Below are positions 7,505-13,456 of a DNA stretch of 15,438 bases, in pieces. Every line of letters starts with the position of its first letter. The stretch's first letter is position 1. Origin of the DNA: an uncultured Succinivibrio sp. (lineage in GTDB: Bacteria > Pseudomonadota > Gammaproteobacteria > Enterobacterales > Succinivibrionaceae); assembly GCA_900767695.1 (NCBI GenBank), contig CAAGAC010000021.1, positions 1 through 15,438 of the forward strand. Direction: 5' to 3'. The notes under the pieces are model-generated. The model was not told where the DNA came from and ran no database searches. It saw nothing but the letters and a program-made list of their open reading frames with translations. Made by a program: the position numbers and the translations under genes.

Positions 7505-9454
7505 ATGATCACTTTTTCAAACCTCTCCCTGATGCGCGGCACGCGCGTGCTCTTCGACGGCGCCAGCGCCAGCATCTATCCTGCCGAGAAGGTCGGCGTC
7601 ATCGGGCGCAACGGCTGCGGCAAGTCCACCCTCTTCTCGGCCGTGATGGGCGAGATGGCCCCCGAGAACGGGACGATCTCCATCCCCAGGGGCTCGGTCA
7701 TCGCCTCGGTCTCGCAGAAGACCCCGGCGCTCGACATGCCCGCCATCGAGTACGTCATCGAGGGGGACAAGCAACTCTCGGCCCTCTTGAAAAAGAAGAA
7801 GGAGGTCTACGCCTCGGGCGATGGCGTCAAGATAGCCGAGATCGAGGACGAGCTTGGCATCGCCGGCGCCTGGACCGTGAGGCCCCGCGCCGAGGAACTG
7901 CTCCACGGCCTGGGCTTCTCCCAGGACGAGATCGAGAAGCCCGTGAAGGACTTCTCGGGCGGCTGGCGCATGAGGCTCAACCTCGCGCAGGCGCTCATCT
8001 GCAGATCCGATCTCCTGCTCCTCGACGAGCCGACCAACCACCTCGATCTCGACACCGTGATCTTCCTGGAGAACTACCTCAAGTCGTGCAAGAGCACGAT
8101 CATGTGCATTTCCCACGACCGCGACTTCCTCGACCGCTTCTGCGACCACATCCTCCACTTCGAGTCGGGCAAGCTCGTCATGTACACGGGCAACTACTCC
8201 GACTTCGAGCGCCTGCGCGCCGAGCGCATCAAGAACGAGCGCGCCAATCGCAAGCGCGAGGAGGCCGTGCTCGCCCACATGCAGTCCTTCGTCGACCGCT
8301 TCCGCTACAAGGCCTCCAAGGCCCGCCAGGCCCAGAGCCTCATCAAGGCCATCGACAAGCTCAAGCTCACCGCCGTGACCCAGGAGGAGTCCCCCTACAA
8401 TATTTCCTTCCCCGATCCCGAGCGCACGGTCGACGTGCTCGCGACCATCAAGGATCTTGAGGCAGGCTACGAGCAGGGAAAGCCCGTGCTCAAGGGCGTG
8501 AATCTCATGGTGCTCGCGGGCGATCGCATCGGCCTCCTGGGGCGCAACGGACAGGGCAAGTCCACCTTCATCAAGACCCTCTGCTCGGTGATCCCGCCCC
8601 TAGGCGGCACCGTCACCATCGGCAAGGGCGTCAAGATTGGCTACTTTGCCCAGCACGAGATGGAGTCGCTGCGCCCGGGGCTCACCGCCCTTGATCACCT
8701 GCACCTTATCGACAAGAACGCCCGCGACAAGGATCTGCGCACATTCCTCGGGTCCTTCTACTTCCAGGGCGACAAGGCCATCACCCCGGTGGGCACCATG
8801 TCAGGCGGCGAGCAGGCAAGGCTCTGCCTTGCGCTCATCGCCTACCAGCGCCCCAACCTGCTGCTCCTCGACGAGCCCACCAATCACCTCGATCTAGACA
8901 TGCGCGAGTCGCTCTCGGTGGCGCTCGCGACCTACCCCGGCGCCCTGATGGTGGTCTCCCACGACCGCCACCTCCTCGAGTCCACGGTCGACAGGCTCTG
9001 GCTCTGCGACGGCGGCTGCGTCAGGGAGTTCGACGGCGATCTCGACGACTACCAGGCCTACCTTTTAAAGGAGAACCGCGAGTTTGCCGAGAAGGTCTCA
9101 GGCCGCGTGCAGGCCACGCGCTCGAACGCTGCTGCGGCCGAGGAGCAGCAGCACCGGCAGGCAGAGCACGGCGGCAAGGAGCTGCGCCGCGCGCAGGCTG
9201 CCTTCCGCGAGAGCCTGAAGCCCCTCAAGACCGCCATCTCCAAGCTTGAGAAGGAGCTTGACGCCAAACGCGCCCTGCTCTCCGATCTTGACGCGAAGCT
9301 TGCCGACTCCAGCGCCTACTCTGGCGACAGCGCCAAGCTTCAGGATCTTCTAAAGCAGCGCGCCCAGACCGCCTCCGAGTGCGACGAGCTTGAGAACGAG
9401 TGGCTTGAGAAGTCAGAGGAGCTTGAGGAGAAGTCCGCGGCCATGCCGCAGTAG
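7505..9454 (+). CDS. yheS: ABC-F family ribosome-associated ATPase YheS
   Basis: A 649-residue soluble protein with two ABC ATPase domains and no membrane segments. Domain 1: Walker A GRNGCGKST (34-42), signature SGGWR (151-155), Walker B LLLDEPTNHLD (171-181) and SHDRD. Domain 2: Walker A GRNGQGKST (346-354), signature SGGEQ (433-437), Walker B LLLLDEPTNHLD (452-463) and SHDRH. A linker rich in Lys/Arg and aromatic residues (about 230-300) joins them, and a coiled coil (about 545-645) forms the C terminus. Segments such as DFSGGWRMRLNLAQALICR and MRESL/GDLDDYQ match E. coli YheS over its full length (637 residues). ABC-F proteins bind the ribosomal E site and assist stalled or difficult translation. 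The ATG at 7505 has no strong Shine-Dalgarno. It is monocistronic here, ending in TAG. Confidence 0.94.
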   Translation: MITFSNLSLMRGTRVLFDGASASIYPAEKVGVIGRNGCGKSTLFSAVMGEMAPENGTISIPRGSVIASVSQKTPALDMPAIEYVIEGDKQLSALLKKKKEVYASGDGVKIAEIEDELGIAGAWTVRPRAEELLHGLGFSQDEIEKPVKDFSGGWRMRLNLAQALICRSDLLLLDEPTNHLDLDTVIFLENYLKSCKSTIMCISHDRDFLDRFCDHILHFESGKLVMYTGNYSDFERLRAERIKNERANRKREEAVLAHMQSFVDRFRYKASKARQAQSLIKAIDKLKLTAVTQEESPYNISFPDPERTVDVLATIKDLEAGYEQGKPVLKGVNLMVLAGDRIGLLGRNGQGKSTFIKTLCSVIPPLGGTVTIGKGVKIGYFAQHEMESLRPGLTALDHLHLIDKNARDKDLRTFLGSFYFQGDKAITPVGTMSGGEQARLCLALIAYQRPNLLLLDEPTNHLDLDMRESLSVALATYPGALMVVSHDRHLLESTVDRLWLCDGGCVREFDGDLDDYQAYLLKENREFAEKVSGRVQATRSNAAAAEEQQHRQAEHGGKELRRAQAAFRESLKPLKTAISKLEKELDAKRALLSDLDAKLADSSAYSGDSAKLQDLLKQRAQTASECDELENEWLEKSEELEEKSAAMPQ

Positions 9455-9480
9455 CCAGGCGCTGATCCCAATGGCGCAGG

Positions 9481-9519
9481 CCTGCCTCAGGCAGGAGCAG
9501 AAGCCCCGCGGAGTTTTTT
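9481..9519 (+). terminator. Possible weak terminator after yheS
   Basis: CCTGCC (9481-9486) pairs with GGCAGG (9490-9495), and a T6 run lies at 9514-9519. The 18-nt gap between stem and T run is not canonical, so termination is uncertain and readthrough into the small-gene islet is possible. Confidence 0.3.
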
Positions 9520-9545
9520 CGCATTCGCGTTAATAAGGATTGACT

Positions 9546-9629
9546 ATGAAAAGATTCAGCCGGCTTGAGATCATGATCCTGCTGTTGCTTGTCATCAACC
9601 TGCTCGACATCGCATGGCTGATAGCCTAG
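9546..9629 (+). CDS. 27-residue hydrophobic small membrane peptide
   Basis: A very short ORF, too small for normal gene callers. It begins with the basic MKRFSR, followed by one continuous hydrophobic segment (about residues 8-27, rich in Leu/Ile with one Asp, ending WLIA), which is long enough for a single membrane helix. AAGGA (9535-9539) sits 6 nt before the ATG, a well-placed Shine-Dalgarno. The stop TAG (9627-9629) overlaps the palindrome that covers the ribosome site of the next gene, so translation of the two may be linked. I do not recognise a family. Possible roles include a small membrane modulator, a type I toxin-like peptide or a holin-like peptide; none can be chosen from sequence alone. 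Confidence 0.55.
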   Translation: MKRFSRLEIMILLLLVINLLDIAWLIA

Positions 9630-9639
9630 AGGATCCTCT
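9628..9639 (+). promoter_or_regulatory. 12-bp perfect palindrome over a Shine-Dalgarno
   Basis: AGAGGATCCTCT is a perfect palindrome 1 nt before the ATG at 9641. Its left half holds the only Shine-Dalgarno-like sequence (GAGGA) for the ribbon-helix-helix gene, and the first bases coincide with the stop of the 27-residue ORF. It could be an operator for the dimeric product of that gene, or a structure limiting its translation. Confidence 0.45.
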
Positions 9640-9640
9640 G

Positions 9641-9940
9641 ATGCCGCGCGGCGGGAAAAAAGATGGAGCCGGAAGGAAGCCATGCTCAAAGTCGAAGCCC
9701 GGGGCGCCGACGCGCTCGGCGTGGGTGGCCTTCAGGTGCACGTAGGATGAGAAGCGCAGGCTCAAGGAGGCGGCGGACAGCAATGGCATGAGCCAGACCG
9801 ACTACATCATCAGTCGCGCGCTTGGCCGCGAAAAGCCGAAATCCGGGAGGCTCAGGCAGATGTTCGCCCAGACTCAGGCCAGGCGTCACTCGCCAGCGGC
9901 CGAGCAGATGGAGGAACTCATCAGGAAGGTGGCGAGGTAA
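9641..9940 (+). pseudogene. Ribbon-helix-helix DNA-binding protein with in-frame amber stop
   Basis: One frame runs from ATG 9641 to TAA 9938-9940 (99 codons) broken only by TAG at codon 35 (9743-9745). The first part opens MPRGGKKDGAGRKP, a stretch often seen at the N terminus of mobile-element and phage DNA-binding proteins, then SAWVAFRCT. After the TAG it continues DEKRRLKEAADSNGMSQTDY with IISRALGR, the beta-strand/helix/helix pattern of MobC- or Arc-type ribbon-helix-helix proteins, and ends in a charged helix. The two halves join naturally (AFRCT-x-DEKRRL), so a point change (for example CAG to TAG) is the simplest history. TAG is a normal stop for at least three other genes here, so recoding is unlikely. 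Residual readthrough cannot be excluded. No relaxase is nearby. Confidence 0.65.
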
Positions 9941-9950
9941 TTGTGAGAGC

Positions 9951-9972
9951 ATTTTCGTGACATCACGAAAAT
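9951..9972. repeat. Perfect 10-bp inverted repeat
   Basis: ATTTTCGTGA (9951-9960) and TCACGAAAAT (9963-9972) are separated by CA, 10 nt after the ribbon-helix-helix frame ends. No T run follows, so it reads more like an operator, an origin-of-transfer hairpin or a transcript 3'-end structure than a classic terminator. Confidence 0.6.
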
Positions 9973-10079
9973 TGTCGGCAGATTGCGCAAGCGCTCAACG
10001 TTTTCACGCAGACGAAAAGCCCCGACTTTGGAGGCAAGGGGGCCTTGTTGCGATATTCCCATTGACTAGGGGATCAAAC

Positions 10080-10272
10080 ATGGAAAAGCTTCATCCGGCT
10101 GGCTAAACTTGAAGCGCAGGCAGTCGATGCGCTGATGCCCGCAGGGTCTGAGCTTCGGCTCAAGCGCCATGCAATGGCGCCGGACTGCGGGGCCTCAGAT
10201 GATGACAGGATCACCCCTGCCAAAGAGGATGAACGCCATGAAAGGCTTGAATTTTTTAAGTTCCTTTGCTGA
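10080..10272 (+). pseudogene. Short ORF with probable +1 frameshift near its start
   Basis: ATG at 10080 has AGGGGA (10068-10073) 6 nt upstream, yet its frame closes after MEKLHPAG. The next frame is open through this point and reads RLAKLEAQAVDALMPAGSEL and onward, ending ERLEFFKFLC at TGA 10270-10272, but has no start codon before the internal ATG at about 10129. Removing one C from CATCCGG (10092-10098) would give a continuous protein of about 63 residues beginning MEKLHRLAKLEAQAV. The 3' end overlaps the start of the next gene. I do not recognise a family. The call rests on codon-like composition and a good ribosome site, so it is moderate at best. Confidence 0.38.
10149..10180. repeat. 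Two adjacent hairpins
   Basis: TGAGC (10149-10153) pairs with GCTCA (10158-10162) around a TTCG loop, the stable C(UUCG)G type in RNA. Directly after it GCGCCAT (10164-10170) pairs with ATGGCGC (10174-10180) around GCA. They lie inside the frameshifted ORF, so they may be coding coincidence or a functional RNA/DNA structure. Confidence 0.4.
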
Positions 10273-10435
10273 CGCGCAACAGGCTTTTGAAGACGCCTGC
10301 CATGAAGGCGAGGAATACGACAAGCGCCTGTCCAGGGAACTCGAAGAGGAAGATGGCGATGGCGCCCTGCGGCGCAACTTCGAGGAAGTGGGCGTTCTGA
10401 TGCGCGGCGCCATCGACAAGCTGGGGCTGAAATGA
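10238..10435 (+). CDS. Small acidic protein of unknown function (65 aa)
   Basis: An intact 65-residue ORF beginning MKGLNFLSSFADAQQAFEDA and strongly acidic in the middle (EGEEYDKRLSRELEEEDGDG), ending RGAIDKLGLK. It is predicted largely helical and cytoplasmic. I chose ATG 10238 because AGAGGA (10224-10229) lies 8 nt upstream; the in-frame ATG at 10229 overlaps that site, and the frame upstream is not protein-like. Its start lies inside the 3' end of the preceding frameshifted ORF, suggesting coupling when that gene was intact. I do not recognise a family. The acidic, antitoxin- or modulator-like composition is only suggestive. Confidence 0.55.
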   Translation: MKGLNFLSSFADAQQAFEDACHEGEEYDKRLSRELEEEDGDGALRRNFEEVGVLMRGAIDKLGLK

Positions 10436-10584
10436 ATCAGAAGACGTCTCCCTCCGTCCAGACCCAGAGCCTGATAACCGGAACATTCTCCTCCGGGCCT
10501 CTGCCGCCCGTGGCGGGCAAGCGCGGATTTGGCTCGTTCGCCGTCCCGTGCCATATTCCCGTCCTGCGTGGCCAGCCCTGGTGA
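10432..10584 (+). CDS. Doubtful 50-aa ORF coupled by ATGA overlap
   Basis: Starts in an ATGA overlap with the 65-residue gene and runs 50 codons (MNQKTSPSVQTQSLITGTFS...), rich in Pro, Ser and Gly with no visible domain. Codon choice (CTG, CAG, AAG, GTC) is compatible with the host, but there is no Shine-Dalgarno of its own beyond coupling. It fills the gap before the next broken gene; it may be noncoding. Confidence 0.22.
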   Translation: MNQKTSPSVQTQSLITGTFSSGPLPPVAGKRGFGSFAVPCHIPVLRGQPW

Positions 10585-10589
10585 GCGCC

Positions 10590-10977
10590 ATGCAGACGAG
10601 CGTCAAGACCGCCCGGAAGGAAGAAACCCATCCGGCCTCAACCAGCTTCTGGCTCTGCAGGAGCATGAGCTGAACGTCCGGTAAAGGACATCGAGCTGCG
10701 CAGGGCCGAGCTTGACTCCAAAGAGAAGATCGCCCGCGAGTCCATCGCGGCACAGTCCAAAAGCAGCTCCGAGCACGCGCAGGCCTTCCGCCTGCTGGTG
10801 AAATGGCGCTATTTCTGCCTGTCCCTTGGAATTTTCGCCGTGACGGCGTTCGGCATCACCGCCCTCGCCCTGGGGCAGATTGACGTTGCCCTTGAGGTGG
10901 CGAAAGTCACGGGATGCGCTGCCCTCGGCTACATCGAGGGCATCGGAAAGGCAAAGTGGGACGCCAGCAGCAGGTAG
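10590..10977 (+). pseudogene. Coiled-coil plus two-helix membrane protein, broken by two frameshifts
   Basis: Three frames join into one protein of about 129 residues. ATG 10590 gives MQTSVKTARKEE; adding one A in the AAA run near 10624 continues as NPSGLNQLLALQEHELNVR; adding one G in the GG at 10680-10681 continues as VKDIELRRAELDSKEKIARE through to TAG 10975-10977. The whole reads as a charged helical/coiled-coil N-terminal half, then hydrophobic segments (YFCLSLGIFAVTAFGITALAL and CAALGYIEGIG) separated by GQIDVALEVAK. This coiled-coil-then-two-helices layout resembles DUF2335-like and small phage/plasmid membrane proteins, but I cannot assign it firmly. Both lesions are single-base losses in short homopolymers, so true decay or consensus error are both possible; the flanking long genes show no such errors. 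Confidence 0.6.
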
Positions 10978-11050
10978 GACGGCCAGAAGTGAGATGCAAG
11001 CAGGATTGAAGAACCCAACCCACGGCGGCGCGGGGGCATGGAGGCAAGGC

Positions 11051-11341
11051 ATGAAGTTTTCGTACAGGGTCGGCTGGCCGTTCTGGAAGCTGGCCTACAG
11101 GCTCGGATTCCCCCTGAGCTACCGCTATGACATCTTTTTCAGCCGTGAAAGCGGCGATTAATGCGCCTTGAGTCCGGACATCAAGGGACTGGGCGCCGAG
11201 GCCAAGACCATCGAGGATGTGGCGGAGGCCATGGAGTCCGGCGCCCTCGAGTTCGTCAGGCTGGATTTGTTCGGCGCGGACAAGGGCGGCAAGACTGACT
11301 TGAAACCCACCGGCATACTGCTCAGGTGTGCCGTCGCCTGA
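11051..11341 (+). pseudogene. HicB-like DUF1902 protein interrupted by in-frame TAA
   Basis: ATG 11051 has GGAGG (11040-11044) 6 nt upstream and encodes MKFSYRVGWPFWKLAYRLGF, then PLSYRYDIFFSRESGD, ending at TAA (11159-11161). The same frame continues CALSPDIKGLGAEAKTIEDV and onward to TGA 11339-11341. Across the stop the join DIFFSRESGD-x-CALSPDIKGLGAEAKT is exactly the HicB/DUF1902 pattern (strand, acidic turn, A-S-P-D-x-x-GL-x-x-EA-x-T), and the expected residue at the stop is aromatic or aliphatic, so TAT or TAC to TAA is the likely change. About 96 residues if repaired. A TTG at 11168 could restart a 57-residue C-terminal piece. HicB-like proteins are often antitoxins; no HicA-type partner is visible. 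A terminator follows. Confidence 0.65.
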
Positions 11342-11362
11342 ACGGCTACTACAGTTTCCATG

Positions 11363-11386
11363 AAACCCGCCGTTGAGCGGGTTTTT
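11363..11386 (+). terminator. Intrinsic terminator closing the small-gene islet
   Basis: AAACCCGC (11363-11370) pairs with GCGGGTTT (11377-11384) around CGTTGA and runs into TTTTT (11382-11386). It is a canonical plus-strand terminator 21 nt after the DUF1902 frame ends. Confidence 0.85.
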
Positions 11387-11413
11387 CTGAGTGAAGGATC
11401 TTCAAGATGCAGC

Positions 11414-11449
11414 GCAGGCGCTCCTGGAGCAGTCTCCAGGAGCGCCTGC
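11414..11449. repeat. 16-bp perfect inverted repeat between converging genes
   Basis: GCAGGCGCTCCTGGAG (11414-11429) and CTCCAGGAGCGCCTGC (11434-11449) form a perfect 16-bp stem with a CAGT loop. It lies 40 nt past the stop of the minus-strand glycosyltransferase. Neither side has a T run, so it is not a standard intrinsic terminator; it could protect or define that transcript's 3' end. Confidence 0.7.
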
Positions 11450-11489
11450 TGATTGCCAAGCAGTTCTCGGCTCTGTTGCCGGGCTTGAA

Positions 11490-13289
11490 CTAGGGCCTTG
11501 CGGGGGCCTCTTCCCCAGCGGGGGTGGCATCCTCGGCCTTGGCCTCATCGGGCGCTGACGCAGGCGTTGAAGCACTGCTGTCAGCAACGCTCTCAGGCTT
11601 GGCGGCGCTGTCCTGCGCCGCAGCCTGATCGGACGCTTCAGAGGCTATGTGGCGCCTGGCAACTGGTCCATCGGAGGGACCGCGGTAGACGTCGAGCACC
11701 TTCTGCCCGAGCACCTTAAGCTCGAAGGAAGGCGTGTCCTTGATCTCGGCAAGCCTCCTGTAGTCCCCGGCGTCGCGCCCGAAGTAGTTGCTCACGCGGT
11801 AGGTGGCAAGCGGGCACTCGACCTTCTCAAGCCTTGCCCTCATCTCTGGCTTCAGTGCAATGCGGTTTGCCCTGAAGATGTAGCTCTCGTGGCAGAACTT
11901 AACAACTCCAGTTGGCTGATCCTTGAGCATCCACTCGTAGGCAAGGTGGGTGGTGCTGCCCCAGTAGTCGACGTCGTAGTTCTCTACCCAGGGCTTCTTT
12001 GCGAAGGCGTTGAAGTACACGGCTTCTGCCGGGTGAGTCATGATGAGCACGCAGAGCATCCAGAGCGCCCCTGCCCCGGTGGCGCCCCAGGCAAGGCCGC
12101 GCGCCCAGGCCAGGCGGGATGAGAATACGGACTTTAGCGAGTAGAGGCAGTAGCAGGCTGACATCAGCATGCAGGGGTAGATGAAGTACATCTGCCTCCA
12201 GCCGTTGTAGAGCGAGGAGTGGAAGGCGATGACCGAGAGCACCGATCCGAAGGTGATGACGTGGCAGAACAGCAGCGTGAGGCACAGCGGGGAGTCGAGG
12301 CTCGTGCGGAAGCGGGCGCGGACGAGCTTTAAGACCTTGCGGATGTAGAGGCCGAGGCCGCATGCCCAGAGCGCAAGGATCCAGATCGGGGTGGTGATCG
12401 CTATCCACACCGGGATGTAATGCCATGGCAGATCGTGATCATCGACCATCCTGCCCATGTAGAGGATCTCGCCTCCGTGCCTGAACACCGACATGTTGCG
12501 GAAGACCTCGGCCAGGTGCGCGAAGGTGTCCTCCCAGAGGTAAGGGAAGAAGGCGGTGACGAGGATGAGGGAGGCAATGGCGTAGACGGCGGCGAGGGCG
12601 AGGTTGCGGAGCCATCTCCCGGAGAGCACGGCCCTGGCCGCGAAGATCCCGAGCGTGGCCGCGAGGAAGGCCGCGCCGATGATGCGGTTGTCGATGAGCA
12701 GCGCTGTGGAGAGCGCGTGCAGGAGCACGCTGGGGATCGACTGGCTGCGAAGCAGCCTTGTCAATGTCCAGAGGTTCATGCAGGCGAAGGCGACCACCGC
12801 CATGTCCTTGCCGTTGTAGAAGGACTCGGCCATGAAGCGCGGGGTGAGCGCGAGCATCAGGACGATTATGTAGCCGTAGCCCTTGTGGAATATGCTGCGC
12901 GCGGCAAGGAACAGGCAGACGAGCCCGCCCATGCAGTAGATGAAGATGAGGATGTGGCGCAGGCGGTAGGCATCGTAGGGATCGGCTGCTCCAAGGGCAA
13001 GCTGGAGCGCCAGAGCCGGGAGGTGGAAGACCACGCCGTAGTCGCGGTCGGTGAAGTCCGCAAGATTTGGAATGGACGCGTAGCCTGGGATGAAGGATGC
13101 GGCAAAGCCTGCAGGAGCGAGCTTGTCGAGCACGTACTTGAGATTCACCGCCGCAGTGTTCTGATCCAATGGCTCGTCGCAGGTCACGCCGAAGTCCGGG
13201 AGCAGCCACATTCCGATCAAAAAGAGCAGCGCGAAGAACACAATCGCAGGAACGGGGCCTGCAATAGCGCGGGCGGAACCTTCAGACAT
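11490..13289 (-). CDS. Large membrane glycosyltransferase (GT39-like) with disordered C-terminal tail
   Basis: A 599-residue polytopic inner-membrane protein. After a first hydrophobic segment (about 14-30) comes FGVTCDEPLDQN with D38-E39, the acidic pair in the first periplasmic loop of PMT/GT39-type transferases. About ten more hydrophobic stretches follow to about residue 425, then a soluble periplasmic region (AEAVYFNAFAKKPWVENYDVDYW...) with a conserved-looking YFN/YWG pattern seen in related family members. The last about 55 residues are a low-complexity Ala/Ser/Asp/Glu/Pro tail, unusual for this family. The ATG at 13289 has GGAGG 4 nt upstream. The gene stands alone on the minus strand, not in the 1468-5946 cluster. 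It probably transfers a sugar from a polyprenyl-phosphate donor to an unknown periplasmic acceptor. Confidence 0.75.
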   Translation of the reverse strand: MSEGSARAIAGPVPAIVFFALLFLIGMWLLPDFGVTCDEPLDQNTAAVNLKYVLDKLAPAGFAASFIPGYASIPNLADFTDRDYGVVFHLPALALQLALGAADPYDAYRLRHILIFIYCMGGLVCLFLAARSIFHKGYGYIIVLMLALTPRFMAESFYNGKDMAVVAFACMNLWTLTRLLRSQSIPSVLLHALSTALLIDNRIIGAAFLAATLGIFAARAVLSGRWLRNLALAAVYAIASLILVTAFFPYLWEDTFAHLAEVFRNMSVFRHGGEILYMGRMVDDHDLPWHYIPVWIAITTPIWILALWACGLGLYIRKVLKLVRARFRTSLDSPLCLTLLFCHVITFGSVLSVIAFHSSLYNGWRQMYFIYPCMLMSACYCLYSLKSVFSSRLAWARGLAWGATGAGALWMLCVLIMTHPAEAVYFNAFAKKPWVENYDVDYWGSTTHLAYEWMLKDQPTGVVKFCHESYIFRANRIALKPEMRARLEKVECPLATYRVSNYFGRDAGDYRRLAEIKDTPSFELKVLGQKVLDVYRGPSDGPVARRHIASEASDQAAAQDSAAKPESVADSSASTPASAPDEAKAEDATPAGEEAPARP

Positions 13290-13337
13290 AGAGCCTCCTC
13301 AAGCGCCGCGAACCAGCATGGATGCGGCATTGGCGCC

Positions 13338-13343
13338 ATTATA
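13338..13343 (-). promoter_or_regulatory. -10 element for the GT39-like gene
   Basis: A perfect TATAAT reads on the minus strand about 50 nt upstream of the ATG at 13289. No good -35 hexamer is seen at 16-18 bp, so activity may depend on an activator binding the boxes just upstream. Confidence 0.45.
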
Positions 13344-13354
13344 CAAGAGCCTTG

Positions 13355-13411
13355 TTTATGCAGGTTTGCGGGCATTTTATGCAAAAATTATCAACTTTTA
13401 CGAGTTGCATA
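13355..13411. repeat. Three TATGCA boxes in the divergent promoter region
   Basis: TTTATGCA occurs at 13355-13362 and again at 13376-13383, exactly 21 bp apart (two helical turns). An inverted copy, TTGCATA, is at 13405-13411, pairing with TATGCAA at 13378-13384. They lie between the minus-strand -10 at 13338-13343 and the plus-strand -10 candidate at 13423-13428, as expected of an operator for the divergent pair. Confidence 0.4.
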
Positions 13412-13422
13412 GTTTCTGGTAA

Positions 13423-13428
13423 TACAAT
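13423..13428 (+). promoter_or_regulatory. Candidate -10 for the flavin reductase gene
   Basis: TACAAT lies 28 nt before the ATG at 13457. The -35 is unclear: TTTACG (13397-13402) is 20 bp away, too far for an optimal promoter. Confidence 0.35.
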
Positions 13429-13456
13429 GTCCACAAAATTAGAAAGGAGTTCAACC

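Noticed and set aside
9641..9745. Recoding of TAG as an amino acid in the islet
   Set aside because: TAG ends the phosphoesterase, yheS, the GT39-like gene and the broken membrane gene in this same window, and another islet gene is broken by TAA, so a general recoding does not explain the data.
11161..11331. ORF from the ATG overlapping the TAA at 11159 (TAATG junction)
   Set aside because: Its translation is a Gly/Arg/His-rich frame without natural composition; the same-frame continuation of the DUF1902 pattern is far more convincing.
9481..11449. CRISPR array or tandem repeats in the gene-poor stretch
   Set aside because: The hairpins differ in sequence and spacing; no unit repeats with regular spacers.
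12420..13412. A 330-codon plus-strand frame
   Set aside because: Antisense shadow of the GT39-like gene with low-complexity Glu/Gly/His composition; the minus-strand frame has clear membrane segments and a good ribosome site.
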